DNA of 22,015 bases from Deltaproteobacteria bacterium (GTDB taxonomy: Bacteria; Myxococcota; UBA796; SXON01). Both the position numbers and the translations under genes were made by a program. A model generated the notes under the pieces. It ran no database searches. It was not told where the DNA came from and was given only the letters and a program-made list of their open reading frames with translations. The stretch lies in assembly GCA_947483545.1 (NCBI GenBank), contig CANKNP010000034.1:1-22015 (forward strand). The letters run 5' to 3'. How positions within the stretch are numbered: the stretch's first letter is position 1; the number at the start of each line of letters is the position of its first letter. Positions 1 through 8,484 of this stretch are shown piece by piece.

Positions 1-122
1 AACCACGCCACGAGCATGTCGTCGGCGGAGAATCGGTGCCCGTCGCGCAGTTGGAGGATCTTCCAGGTTCCGGCGAGACGATCGAGGGTCGTCTCGCCCG
101 GGGTCGGCGCTCCGGGGGTCAC
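1..122 (-). CDS. Probable tRNA1(Val) adenine-N6-methyltransferase-like protein, N-terminus only
   Basis: Only the first 40 codons are inside the window; the gene runs off the left edge. A GTG start (122-120) overlaps the TGA stop of the Hsp70-PilZ gene in a GTGA, the same junction style used elsewhere in this operon, which supports the start. After a short Pro/Thr-rich leader the protein reads RLAGTWKILQLRDGHRFSAD and continues DMLVAW. This resembles the N-terminus of TrmN6/YfiC-like SAM-dependent methyltransferases, which typically have a short strand followed by a G-[HY]-R-[FY]-S-x-D-x-x-L-x-A stretch before the SAM-binding motif. The SAM motif and the catalytic NPPY-type motif would lie outside the window, so the call rests on the N-terminal signature alone. 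Confidence 0.45.
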   Translation of the reverse strand, partial: MTPGAPTPGETTLDRLAGTWKILQLRDGHRFSADDMLVAW

Positions 123-2941
123 AGGCGGTCGATCACCCGCTCGATGCTCCGGCGCTCCGTGTCCGACAGGCGGTACTCGATGCCCATGCCCGCTTCTTGC
201 CCGGGCCCGCTGGTCGCGACGAATGTGACGACCGCGGGGAACAACAAGGTGTCGTCCAGGCCTGGGGCGGTCACTTCGCAGATGCACTCGCGGCCGACCT
301 GCAGGGGCTTCGGCGTCTTGATGAACGTGCCCCCTTTCCGTAGGTTCTCACGGTACTCCTCGCCGAGCCGGGAAGGGTCGGGATACCGCAGCCGCACACG
401 GGCAGGCTTCCGATTGGAAGCGGGGGCCGGATCTGTCGGCCGCACGAAGGGGTCAGGCCCCAGGTCCACCGGGCGGGCCGGGGTGACCGGCACCGCTTCG
501 GACTCGGACCAGGCCCAGCCCCGACGCATGACGGCGGTGTCATCCTCGTTCGGGGTGCGCGCGCTCTCGGCGCCCCGATCCGCTCCGCTCACAGACCGCA
601 CGTGATCCGCCGAGCCCGGCACGGATTGCAGCGCCGAGGGCTCCGAGGTGGGGATGGAGAACCGCTCTGCGATCTCCTCCTCGGGCACCGCAAATCCGCC
701 GCGTGGCGACGAAGCCTCGCCCCCCTCCTCCACGAGCTCGCCGACGTCCGCGAAGTCCGCGTCGTCCGGCGACGCGCGAAAATCGAACCCGCCCTGCGAG
801 TCGTTGGGTGCAGCCAGCGGCTCATCCCATGCGACGGGGAGAGCCCCCGGGTCTGTGAGTTCGCTGCGCAGGTTCTCGAATGGGTTCTGCGACATCCGAT
901 TCACGCTCAACAGCTCAGACGGCGCCTCAGACGGCGAGTCCTTGACCGCATCCCTGAAGCCGCCCCCCGCTCCATAGGCGCCTCCGGCGATGCCCACCGC
1001 GACCGGCGGCTCCACCTGCTCATCGGTGTCTTCCACCGGGGTGTCGAGGATCACCCCGTCCTCGTCCTGCACCGCGAACATCTCGTCGATCCGTCCGGGC
1101 GTGGGCAGCGGCATGATGATCCCGGGCTCCGCGACCGCTGGAGCCGCGACCGGTGGTGGCTCCGGGGCCACAGGGGCATCTTCGCTGTCCAAGATCCGGG
1201 GGCTCGCTGCAAGCTCAGGGGCCCCAGGGGGCGCGATGGAGGCGGCGGCAGGCGCGGCAGGTGAGGTCGGCCCGACCTCCTTCACTGGTATGATCGGCTT
1301 CTTGCGCTTGAGCGCCCCAAAAATGCCGTCCAAGAGCCCAGGCCGCTTGCCCACGGGCTCGGCCGCGCTCGAAGCCTGTCGCTTGAGCCGCTCCGCCTCC
1401 GCGACCCGCGCCTCCTCTGGGGCGGGAATGTGCGGCGATGCCGCATGCTCCGCGTAGTTGCGGATCGTGATGTTCTTTCGCTCCCCCGAGCCCTTCTCGA
1501 TGGCTGAGACGTGCAGCATCCCGTTCCCATCGATCCGAAACGTCACGTCCACCTTGGTCATCATCCGAGCAGCCGCGGAGAGCCCCGTGAGCACAAACTC
1601 GCCGAGGAACTCATTCTCCACGCTGTTTCGCGACTGGCCTTGGCGCACGGTCACCCGGACGGACTCCTGGTTGTCGTTGGCGGTGGCGAACGTGCGGGTC
1701 TCCGTGGCGGGCACCCGGCTGTTTCGATGGACGATCGGCACGAACAGCCCACCGGCGCTGTCGATGCCCAGGTCGAACGGCGTGACATCGAGCAGGACGG
1801 TACGGCTCTGGTCAGCGTCCGCAAGGTTCGCCGCATGCACGGCAGCCCCGACGGCCACGGCCTCTTCCGGGTGAACCGTCCGCGAGGGCTCGCGGCCAAG
1901 CAGCGCGCTGATGGCCTCGCGGATCCGCGGCATCCGTGTCTGCCCGCCGACGAGGATGACCTCGTCCACCTCCGAGAGCTTGAGCCCGCCCTCCAGGACC
2001 GCTCGGCGGGCGATGTCCACGCAGCGCTGGACCAGATCCGCGGTGATCTCCTCCAACTTCAACCGCGTGAGCACCAGATCGATGCTGTGCTGCGGGGTGA
2101 CGTGGGGGATGACGATGTTGGTGCGGTCGGAGAACGACAGCTCACACTTGGCCCGCTCTGCGGCGTCCCGGATGCGCTGCACGGCGTTCTTGTCGTTCGT
2201 CAGGTCAACCCCGGACCGGTCGCGGAACGCGCCGACAAGGTGATCGACGATGCGGGAGTCGATGTCCTCACCGCCGAGGTAGCTATCCCCGAGCGTCGAG
2301 AGGGTCTCATAGATCCCGGACGAGAGGCGGAGCACGCTGACGTCGAACGTGCCGCCCCCAAGGTCGAAGATCAGGATTGTGCGCTCGACGTTCTTCCGGT
2401 GTCCAAACGCCAACGCCGCGGCCGTCGGCTCGTGCAGGAGCCGGTCGCATCGGAGCCCCGCCATCTCCGCAGCCTCGATCGTCGCCTTGCGCTGGGCGTG
2501 GTTGAAGTACGCGGGGACTGTGATGACCGCCTCCTCCACGCGCTCCCCCAGCGCCTTCTCGGCGATCGAGCGGGCCACCTGTACTACCACCGCCGCGACC
2601 TCCGTCGGCGACATCCACTGGTCACCCACCATCAACTCGACACCGCCATCCGGCGCCGGCCGAACCTTGTAGTTCACCCGCCGAATTGCCTCTTGCACCT
2701 CGGGGCTATCAAACCGCCGGCCGATCAGCCGCTTCGTGCTGTACACCGTCCGCTCAGGGCGCGTCAGGATCAGGTTGTGGGCGGCTTGGCCGACAACGAA
2801 CTTGCCCTCCCCCTTCGCAGAGATGACCGACGGGAGCACTTTGTACCCTCGCTCGTCCTCGATCACGCGCGGCCGACCACCCTCCATCACCGCCACAGCG
2901 GTGTTGGTCGTACCCAGATCGATCCCGATGATGCGAGGCAT
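119..2941 (-). CDS. Hsp70 (DnaK-like) chaperone fused to a C-terminal PilZ-like domain
   Basis: This 940-residue protein starts at ATG 2941 with a GGAG Shine-Dalgarno (2951-2948) six bases upstream. Residues 1 to about 380 form a complete Hsp70 ATPase domain: GIDLGTTNTAVAV near the start, DLGGGTFDVSVL in the middle and the VGGQTRMPRIREA adenosine motif. A substrate-binding beta domain follows to about 505. The alpha-helical lid and EEVD-type tail of DnaK are missing. Instead there is a long, low-complexity Pro/Ala/Glu/Asp-rich linker (about 510-840) and a 100-residue C-terminal domain starting around 841. That domain resembles PilZ, especially the Myxococcus paralogous type TIGR02266 (RKPARVRLRY, then EYRENLRKGGTFIKTPKPLQ). 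RxxxR is present at 844-848; the second c-di-GMP motif is N866-L-R-K-G-G, with Arg where Ser is usual. The gene lies 21 bp downstream of the purF homologue and is probably the fifth gene of the purine transcript. It is likely cytoplasmic. Its client and ligand are unknown. Confidence 0.9.
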   Translation of the reverse strand: MPRIIGIDLGTTNTAVAVMEGGRPRVIEDERGYKVLPSVISAKGEGKFVVGQAAHNLILTRPERTVYSTKRLIGRRFDSPEVQEAIRRVNYKVRPAPDGGVELMVGDQWMSPTEVAAVVVQVARSIAEKALGERVEEAVITVPAYFNHAQRKATIEAAEMAGLRCDRLLHEPTAAALAFGHRKNVERTILIFDLGGGTFDVSVLRLSSGIYETLSTLGDSYLGGEDIDSRIVDHLVGAFRDRSGVDLTNDKNAVQRIRDAAERAKCELSFSDRTNIVIPHVTPQHSIDLVLTRLKLEEITADLVQRCVDIARRAVLEGGLKLSEVDEVILVGGQTRMPRIREAISALLGREPSRTVHPEEAVAVGAAVHAANLADADQSRTVLLDVTPFDLGIDSAGGLFVPIVHRNSRVPATETRTFATANDNQESVRVTVRQGQSRNSVENEFLGEFVLTGLSAAARMMTKVDVTFRIDGNGMLHVSAIEKGSGERKNITIRNYAEHAASPHIPAPEEARVAEAERLKRQASSAAEPVGKRPGLLDGIFGALKRKKPIIPVKEVGPTSPAAPAAASIAPPGAPELAASPRILDSEDAPVAPEPPPVAAPAVAEPGIIMPLPTPGRIDEMFAVQDEDGVILDTPVEDTDEQVEPPVAVGIAGGAYGAGGGFRDAVKDSPSEAPSELLSVNRMSQNPFENLRSELTDPGALPVAWDEPLAAPNDSQGGFDFRASPDDADFADVGELVEEGGEASSPRGGFAVPEEEIAERFSIPTSEPSALQSVPGSADHVRSVSGADRGAESARTPNEDDTAVMRRGWAWSESEAVPVTPARPVDLGPDPFVRPTDPAPASNRKPARVRLRYPDPSRLGEEYRENLRKGGTFIKTPKPLQVGRECICEVTAPGLDDTLLFPAVVTFVATSGPGQEAGMGIEYRLSDTERRSIERVIDRL

Positions 2942-2962
2942 ACAAGGCTCCAGCGGGTCAGC

Positions 2963-4261
2963 TTACCAGACGGAGGCGGGCTTCGGGAAGAGCGGGATCT
3001 GCGGGTCCAGGGGAACGACCGGGTAATCCCCTGAAAAACAACCGTCGCAACATGCCGTCGAATCGTGCCCGACGACCACGTGCACTGTGGTGCGCTCGGG
3101 ATGAGCGAGGCTGTCCGCATCGAGCCACGCCCGCATCCGCGGAATCTCGAACCGGTTCCCGAGCAAATCGTCCGTCGGCGGGCCCACGACTCCGTACACG
3201 CAACTGCCGATCAGCGGCATGGCGCCCAACCGAATGTGGACCTCTGCGGCGCCGGCCACACGAAGCGCCGCCACGGCCCGCCGGGTCCGCTCCCCGCTCG
3301 CAAAAAGGTTCACCAGGAGCGCGACGCGCTGCCCGTGGACGCCGGCGCTGGCGCGCATCTGACCTGACACGTCGCCGACGAGGCAGGGCAGCGCCCGGAC
3401 CTGGCTCTTCGCCGCGAACCCCGCGGCGAGCGCCTCGCTCCCCGGCATCGGCACGACGAGATCACAGCGCACCGGAAACGCCTCGGCCAACGCCGCGCCC
3501 ATCCGCTCCCGCACCAGCACGACGTCCACCCCGAACACCCGGGCGTCCGGCGCCGCGAGCCCGAGCCACTCCGCGACGCAGGGCCGCGGCGCCATCTTGG
3601 GAAACGGCCGCAGACTCTGCAACTGTGCGCCTTCCACCACGACGACCTCCCCCGGTTCCACCTCCCGCTCGTAGCTCGCGCCGCTCGCCCGGAGCGCCCC
3701 CCCCTCGGACGCCACCACCCATCCGCCGCCCCGCCGACCGATGCACAACGGCCGCAGGCCCCGCACATCCCTGGCCGCCACGAGGAACTCCCCCGTGAGC
3801 ACCACCACCGCGAACCCCCCTTCGATCCTTGGTAGCGCCTCCAGCATCCGGTTCATGAACGTCCGCCGTTCGCTCTGCGCCACCAGATGGATGAGCAGCT
3901 CGGCCAGCGACTCCCCGGCGAACAGCGCCCCCCGCGCCATCAGCGCGCCGCGCAGCACCACGGCGTTGGTCGCCCGCCCGTCCGCCACCACGGCGACAGC
4001 GCCGCTGCGGTCCGCGAACACCATCGGCGCATCCCCGCCCATCCGCACCAGCGCCGTATCTGCGACACCCCGGAGGTCCGGACCGGGTCGCCGAGCGTCC
4101 GGCGCCACGGCGACGACCCCTTCCTCACCTCGCACGGCGAGCGCCGCGCTTTGAACCCCCTCCCCCACCCGCGCCGACAACGCCGGCAGGGCCTCCGCCA
4201 CCGTCCGCGCGGCGTCGAGCACGCCGTGAACGGCGAACAGGGCGCACGCCGGCCGCATCAC
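2963..4261 (-). CDS. Degenerate amidophosphoribosyltransferase (PurF-like) homologue, probable pseudoenzyme
   Basis: PurF normally makes phosphoribosylamine from PRPP and glutamine, the first step of purine synthesis. This 432-residue intact reading frame follows purL and aligns with PurF end to end. It has a Cys nucleophile candidate (Cys6, in [10 protein letters not shown]), then [16 protein letters not shown], then [15 protein letters not shown]. Equivalents of all four Bacillus-type Fe-S ligands are kept (RPCVAEW, GSCVYG, CCDGC). The key catalytic elements are gone: QHRGQ is absent, HNGN is ADGR, the TSSD loop is AGES, and the PRPP loop VDDSIVRGTT is [11 protein letters not shown] saw no reading frame that restores these motifs, so this is not a simple frameshift. 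The start is GTG 4261 (GTGA overlap with the purL stop) or the next codon, ATG 4258. A structural, regulatory or altered catalytic role is inferred. A canonical purF should exist elsewhere if the organism makes purines. Confidence 0.85.
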   Translation of the reverse strand: MMRPACALFAVHGVLDAARTVAEALPALSARVGEGVQSAALAVRGEEGVVAVAPDARRPGPDLRGVADTALVRMGGDAPMVFADRSGAVAVVADGRATNAVVLRGALMARGALFAGESLAELLIHLVAQSERRTFMNRMLEALPRIEGGFAVVVLTGEFLVAARDVRGLRPLCIGRRGGGWVVASEGGALRASGASYEREVEPGEVVVVEGAQLQSLRPFPKMAPRPCVAEWLGLAAPDARVFGVDVVLVRERMGAALAEAFPVRCDLVVPMPGSEALAAGFAAKSQVRALPCLVGDVSGQMRASAGVHGQRVALLVNLFASGERTRRAVAALRVAGAAEVHIRLGAMPLIGSCVYGVVGPPTDDLLGNRFEIPRMRAWLDADSLAHPERTTVHVVVGHDSTACCDGCFSGDYPVVPLDPQIPLFPKPASVW

Positions 4262-6429
4262 GCCTGGATCCAGCTCGCAAACGCCGCCCCATGCACGTCG
4301 CGCAGCGCCTGGACGGGCCAGCTCCTGCCGCCTGCGGACAGCGTCTCGCCGCCGGTCGCGCCGAGCACCCGCATCTCGACGCTGACCAGCGCCCGGACCG
4401 CATCTCGCGCCTCCGGACGGTAGGCGATCAGCGCACGGCCGTGATCCTCTCCGTACAGCGCACCCGCATCGCCCCCCACGTCGAACCTACCGCCCACCCC
4501 GCCGAGGCAGCACTCCGCCAGCGCGACGAGCAAGCCCCCATCGGACAAGTCGTGCGCGACCTCCAGGACGTCGGCCTGAACCAGCGCGCGAAGCGTCTCA
4601 TGCAGCGCCCCCTCCTTCGCGAAGTCCACCGGGGGCGGCGCCCCGTGCCGGTCGAACCCGAGCTGGCGGGCGTAGATCGAGCCAGCGAGCCATCCCACGC
4701 CCTCCGCACCGAGGATCGCCACCTCCAGCCCCTCCGAAAACCGTGCCCGGACCCGGGGTGGGGGGCCTTCATACAGCCCCACCATCGCGAGTCCCGGCGT
4801 CGGGAGAATGCCGACCCCATCGGTCTCGTTGTACAGCGACACGTTCCCCGAGACGACCGGGATGCCCAGCGCTCGGCAGGCCTCGGCCATACCGTCCACC
4901 GAGCGGGCGAACTGCCACATGATCTCGGGCTTCTGGGGGTTACCGAAGTTCATGCAGTCGGAGAGGCCGATCGGCGTGGCCCCCACACAGGCGAGGTTGC
5001 GGGCGCACTCCGCCACCTGCCCCGCCGTGCCGATCGCGGGGTCCAGGTACACATGCCGCCCGTTGCTGTCGCAGACGAACCCCAGATGCTTCCGCGTCCC
5101 CTTGATCCGGACCAGCGCGGCGTCAGCACCTGGGCCCACGACCGTGTCCGTGCCTACCTGGTGGTCGTACTGGCGCCAGATCCATGCCTTGTCGGAGATG
5201 TCCGGATCCGCCAGGATCGCCAGCAGGCGGCCGGCCGGGTCTGCGTCCACCAACTCAGGCAGGTCGGGCAGGCGTTTGGGGGCCTGCTGCGGTCGGTCGT
5301 ACTTCGGTGCCGCGTCCGTCAGCACGGCGACCGGGATCGCCGCGACCTCCTCCCCGTGCCAACTACAGCGCCAGATCCCGTCGTCGGTGACCTCGCCGAT
5401 CTCGGCGACCGAGAGGTCCCACTTCTGGAACACCGCGAACACCTCTGCCTCCCTCCCCGGCTCGATGACGATGAGCATCCGCTCCTGGCTCTCGGACAAC
5501 AGCAGCTCGTACGGGACCATGCCCGTCTCCCGCATCGGGACCTGATCCAGCCGCAAATGCAGGCCTCGCCCGCCCCTTCCTGCCATCTCGACCGAGCTGG
5601 ACGTGAGCCCCGCGGCACCCATGTCCTGAATGCCGACGATGGCCGTGCCCTGCATCAGCTCCAAGCACGCCTCGAGCAGCAACTTCTCCTGGAACGGATC
5701 GCCAACTTGCACCGTCGGGCGCTTCTCTTCGCTGCCCTCGCCGAACTCGGTCGAGGCCATCGTGGCGCCGTGAATCCCATCCCGCCCGGTCCCGGCCCCT
5801 ACGTAGAACACCTTGTTGCCGGGCGCGCCGGTCGTGCCCAGAAAGATCCGGTCGCTGGCGACGATCCCGCAGCAGAACGCGTTCACGAGGCAGTTCCCGT
5901 CGTACGAGCGATCAAACCGCGTCTCGCCCGCCACCGTGGGGATCCCCATGCAGTTCCCGTACCCGGCGATGCCGGCCACCACGCCTTTTACGAGCGCGCG
6001 CGTGCGCGGATGCTCCAGGCGGCCGAACCGCAAGCTGTCCATGAGGGCGATCGGCCGGGCGCCCATCGTGAACACATCCCGGAGGATCCCGCCCACTCCC
6101 GTCGCGGCACCCTGGTAGGGCTCAATGTAGGACGGGTGGTTGTGCGACTCCATCTTGAAGCACGCCGCGTACCCATCGCCGAGGTCGACGACGCCTGCGT
6201 TCTCGCCGGGGCCGATGAGCACGTTCGGACCTGTCGTCGGCAACCGACCCAGGTGGATCCGGCTCGACTTGTACGAGCAGTGCTCAGACCACATCACGCT
6301 GAACACACCCAGCTCCACGAACGTCGGCTCCCTGCCGAGCACTTCGAGGAGCCGCTGATACTCGTCGGCGGACAACCCGTGCTGTTGCACGACTTCGTCT
6401 GTGATCTTGCCGGTAGTGCCGGGGGTCAC
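4258..6429 (-). CDS. purL: Phosphoribosylformylglycinamidine synthase subunit PurL
   Basis: PurL is the ATP-dependent synthase subunit that converts FGAR to FGAM, using ammonia delivered by PurQ in a PurS-PurQ-PurL complex. At 723 residues it has the length of the small, Bacillus-type PurL. Visible signatures are the N-terminal [13 protein letters not shown] with catalytic His50, the Mg/ATP region [10 protein letters not shown] (Glu94, His96, His98) followed by a glycine-rich [20 protein letters not shown], the internal [16 protein letters not shown], and a second-half [16 protein letters not shown]. The start is GTG 6429, which overlaps the purQ stop in a GTGA. The gene ends in an overlap with the purF homologue. 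Because the small PurL lacks a glutaminase domain, it needs the purQ and purS genes immediately upstream. Confidence 0.97.
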   Translation of the reverse strand: MTPGTTGKITDEVVQQHGLSADEYQRLLEVLGREPTFVELGVFSVMWSEHCSYKSSRIHLGRLPTTGPNVLIGPGENAGVVDLGDGYAACFKMESHNHPSYIEPYQGAATGVGGILRDVFTMGARPIALMDSLRFGRLEHPRTRALVKGVVAGIAGYGNCMGIPTVAGETRFDRSYDGNCLVNAFCCGIVASDRIFLGTTGAPGNKVFYVGAGTGRDGIHGATMASTEFGEGSEEKRPTVQVGDPFQEKLLLEACLELMQGTAIVGIQDMGAAGLTSSSVEMAGRGGRGLHLRLDQVPMRETGMVPYELLLSESQERMLIVIEPGREAEVFAVFQKWDLSVAEIGEVTDDGIWRCSWHGEEVAAIPVAVLTDAAPKYDRPQQAPKRLPDLPELVDADPAGRLLAILADPDISDKAWIWRQYDHQVGTDTVVGPGADAALVRIKGTRKHLGFVCDSNGRHVYLDPAIGTAGQVAECARNLACVGATPIGLSDCMNFGNPQKPEIMWQFARSVDGMAEACRALGIPVVSGNVSLYNETDGVGILPTPGLAMVGLYEGPPPRVRARFSEGLEVAILGAEGVGWLAGSIYARQLGFDRHGAPPPVDFAKEGALHETLRALVQADVLEVAHDLSDGGLLVALAECCLGGVGGRFDVGGDAGALYGEDHGRALIAYRPEARDAVRALVSVEMRVLGATGGETLSAGGRSWPVQALRDVHGAAFASWIQA

Positions 6430-7118
6430 GCCGTCACCTCCACGTCTTCCGCGGTGGCGAGCGCGCCGGCCAGCGATCGGAACACTCCAGCACCGTCGAT
6501 CCCGCCGAGATCGGCCTCTACGTAGCGCTCGGGGTGGGGCATCAGCCCAACCACGTTGCCGGCGAGGTTGCTCACGCCCGCGATGTCATGGAGCGCACCG
6601 TTGGGGTTATCCTCGATGTACCGGAAGATCACCTGGCCCTCGCCTTCGACCCGCGCCAGGGTCTCCTCGTCCGCGAACCAATTGCCCTCAGCGTGGGCGA
6701 TGGGGAGCCGCAGCTCGGCGCCCGCAAGGCCGCGCGTGAACGGCGTGGCCTTCCCCTCGACCCGGAGCCGCACATCTCGGCATTGAAACAAGAGCCCCGC
6801 GTTCCGTAGCAACACCCCGGGGACCAGCCCGCACTCGGCGAGGATCTGGAACCCGTTGCAGACGCCCAGGACCGGACCCCCATTCGTGGCGAAGCGGATC
6901 ACGTCCGCCATCACCGGCGAGAACCGCGCGATCGCCCCGCAGCGCAGGTAATCCCCGTAGGAAAACCCGCCGGGAAGCAGCACTGCATCCACCTTCGGCA
7001 GGCTCGGCTCCTTGTGCCACACGGCGACCGCCTTCATGCCGAACAGGGTGACGGCGTGGCGCAGATCCGCGTCGCAGTTCGACCCCGGGAACGTCACCAC
7101 CGCGACCCTCGCGCTCAA
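6426..7118 (-). CDS. purQ: Phosphoribosylformylglycinamidine synthase glutaminase subunit PurQ
   Basis: PurQ is the class I glutamine amidotransferase subunit of FGAM synthase; it hydrolyses glutamine and channels ammonia to PurL. The 230-residue product begins [19 protein letters not shown], as PurQ proteins do. It carries the [13 protein letters not shown] segment, the nucleophile elbow LGVCNGFQ (Cys87), and the remaining triad members in LMPHPERY (His195, Glu197). The start is a TTG at 7118 that overlaps the purS stop in a TTGA, with GGAG just upstream inside purS. The weak start codon suggests that translation depends on coupling to purS. Confidence 0.96.
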   Translation of the reverse strand: MSARVAVVTFPGSNCDADLRHAVTLFGMKAVAVWHKEPSLPKVDAVLLPGGFSYGDYLRCGAIARFSPVMADVIRFATNGGPVLGVCNGFQILAECGLVPGVLLRNAGLLFQCRDVRLRVEGKATPFTRGLAGAELRLPIAHAEGNWFADEETLARVEGEGQVIFRYIEDNPNGALHDIAGVSNLAGNVVGLMPHPERYVEADLGGIDGAGVFRSLAGALATAEDVEVTA

Positions 7119-7351
7119 AGGAGCTCCACGCGGAACGACTCGATGACCACATTAGCCAGGAGCTTCCGACACATCTCCTCCAACCGCACCTTCGGATCCA
7201 GCGTGCCGTCGGCGATCTCCATGTCAAAGAACTTGCCGATGCGAACCCCGCGAACCTCCTCGTAGCCCATGCTCTGGAGACCGCCCTGCACCGCGGTGCC
7301 TGCCGGGTCATGGACGCCGGGCTTGAGGGTGACGTAGACACGAGCGCGCAT
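7115..7351 (-). CDS. purS: Phosphoribosylformylglycinamidine synthase subunit PurS
   Basis: PurS is the small structural subunit that bridges PurQ and PurL. The 78-residue product has the usual PurS length and pattern: [20 protein letters not shown], then a [20 protein letters not shown] core and a C-terminal [17 protein letters not shown] 7351 was chosen because a GGAGG (7361-7357) lies five bases upstream and because the family begins at this point. The frame stays open further upstream, but that stretch has no PurS-like sequence. It is the first gene of the minus-strand operon, so the promoter should lie in 7352-7610. Confidence 0.95.
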   Translation of the reverse strand: MRARVYVTLKPGVHDPAGTAVQGGLQSMGYEEVRGVRIGKFFDMEIADGTLDPKVRLEEMCRKLLANVVIESFRVELL

Positions 7352-7610
7352 CGAGGCCTCCGAGGGGCGGCGGGTAACGCGCGCCGGGCTGGCCCGCCCT
7401 CGCACCCCCTCCCGGTTTGGGGTACCCTGTGCGCTCCCCGGATGTGCTCTTGCTACGCTCGATCTTCGCCGATTCTCCCGCCCCGCGAGGGCGCGGCGCT
7501 GGCGCATCGGCCAGTGTTGGCCAAGAACGCCCGCATTCGCGGGCTCGTGTTCGCGTCGATTCGGCCGGGTCCGGCGCTCCCGCGCCGTTCCCGCCCGAGA
7601 CGCAAACACA
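7352..7610. other. Divergent intergenic region between purS and the lipoprotein operon
   Basis: About 260 bases without a convincing gene separate two divergent transcription units, so both promoters should be here. I see no clear sigma-70 -35/-10 pair on either strand. Several short inverted repeats are visible: GGCCA...TGGCC around 7508-7522, CCCGC...GCGGG around 7530-7543, and GGCGC...GCGCC around 7573-7586. They are clustered on the lipoprotein side and could structure its leader RNA. No purine-riboswitch-like sequence was recognised. Confidence 0.5.
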
Positions 7611-7660
7611 GGAGCCAGCTTTGAAGGCGCGCACTTCGTGCCGCCTTCAATTCTGGCTCC
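7611..7660 (+). promoter_or_regulatory. Long hairpin enclosing the ribosome binding site and start codon of the lipoprotein gene
   Basis: The sequence forms a nested inverted repeat. GGAGCCAG (7611-7618) pairs with CTGGCTCC (7653-7660), TTGAAGGCG (7621-7629) pairs with CGCCTTCAA (7642-7650), and GCAC pairs with GTGC around a TTC loop. The interruptions are one 2x2 internal loop and one bulged C, giving 21 base pairs. The outer arm contains the Shine-Dalgarno GGAG and the inner arm begins with the TTG start codon, so the folded RNA would hide both. No T-tract follows, so it is not a typical intrinsic terminator. It could be a translation switch or a palindromic repeat captured at a gene start. 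Confidence 0.6.
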
Positions 7661-8484
7661 CCGTTCTCCTCCTGGCCGCCTGCTCTGACTACAAGTTGGG
7701 CAACGGCCAGGACAGCCCACCGCCTGCCGGAGACTCCGACGCCAACGACCAGGACTCCGACTCCACGGACTCCGACTCCCCGGACTCGGACACCCAGGAC
7801 TCCGACTCCCCGCCCGATCCCAACGAAGAGGTGTGCGACGGGGCCGACAATGACGCCGATGGCGAGGTGGACGAGGGCTTCGACGCGAACAGCAACGGCA
7901 TCGCCGATTGCCTGGAGACCACCGAATACTGCACCCCCTTCGACGACTTCTCCGGCTGGTCCTATACCGGCGAGGGCGATTGGTATGTCGAGTCCGGCTA
8001 CCTGACGGAGGGCCGGGCAGGGAGCTACGCCGGCATCGCGTACACGGCGGACATGGGTCTGGGCACGGCGTTCAGCATCGAGACCGGCACCGCCTGGACC
8101 GGCAACGACAACGACCTGACCGGGATCGCGTGGGCGGTGAACGGCGAAAATGCCTACGTCGCGCGTTGGGACGACCCGCAGGGCGACTATGAGCGCTACA
8201 CCCCGACGGGGGGAATGGACATCTCGCGCTGCGACTCGTCTGGTTGTACCGTACTTTACGCGGACTCCTCGGCCGATCTGTACTGGCCCGCGGACCTGAC
8301 CTTCGCGATCTTTCGCGTTCAGGTCAACGGCGCCGATGTCCAGGTGATCGTGAACGGCGCCGTCGTGCTCACGGCGAACCTCCCGGAGATCGCGGGCACC
8401 GGACCCGGCGTCGTGGGCGTATACAGCAACGACAACGACGGCGGCGTGTGGTTCGACGATTTCTGCGTATGGTCCTCGGGATGA
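7621..8484 (+). CDS. Secreted lipoprotein with Ser/Asp linker, MopE-type metal-binding motif and jelly-roll-like domain
   Basis: The start is TTG 7621, six bases after GGAG. It gives a 287-residue protein with a short basic N-region and a lipobox ending LLLAAC (Cys21), so it is probably exported and lipidated. Next comes an acidic Ser/Asp/Pro linker (about residues 34-66), then EEVCDGADNDADGEVDEGFD, which matches the repeat called the putative metal-binding motif of MopE-like proteins (normally DNDCDG; here the second Cys is Ala). The remaining ~190 residues, rich in Gly, Asp and aromatics and ending GVWFDDFCVW, look like a concanavalin/laminin-G-type beta sandwich. Function is unknown; surface binding of a metal, glycan or phosphate ester is possible. 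The stop overlaps the alkaline phosphatase start (ATGA), so the two are probably made together. Confidence 0.8.
   Translation: MKARTSCRLQFWLPVLLLAACSDYKLGNGQDSPPPAGDSDANDQDSDSTDSDSPDSDTQDSDSPPDPNEEVCDGADNDADGEVDEGFDANSNGIADCLETTEYCTPFDDFSGWSYTGEGDWYVESGYLTEGRAGSYAGIAYTADMGLGTAFSIETGTAWTGNDNDLTGIAWAVNGENAYVARWDDPQGDYERYTPTGGMDISRCDSSGCTVLYADSSADLYWPADLTFAIFRVQVNGADVQVIVNGAVVLTANLPEIAGTGPGVVGVYSNDNDGGVWFDDFCVWSSG

Noticed and set aside
3600..4260. Frameshift as the cause of the missing PurF motifs
   Set aside because: The frame is continuous and similarity to PurF persists on both sides of each lost motif in the same frame, so the losses are substitutions.
4291..6525. 744-codon open frame on the plus strand opposite purL
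   Set aside because: It is a typical antisense shadow in high-GC DNA. Its product is Arg/His/Pro-rich with no recognisable domain, while purL on the other strand is certain.
7417..7620. Longer N-terminus for the lipoprotein
   Set aside because: It would bury the signal peptide about 70 residues inside the protein. TTG 7621 has a spaced GGAG and puts the lipobox at the right distance.
7352..7720. Longer N-terminus for PurS
   Set aside because: The upstream stretch has no PurS similarity and would overlap the divergent lipoprotein gene. ATG 7351 has a good GGAGG site.
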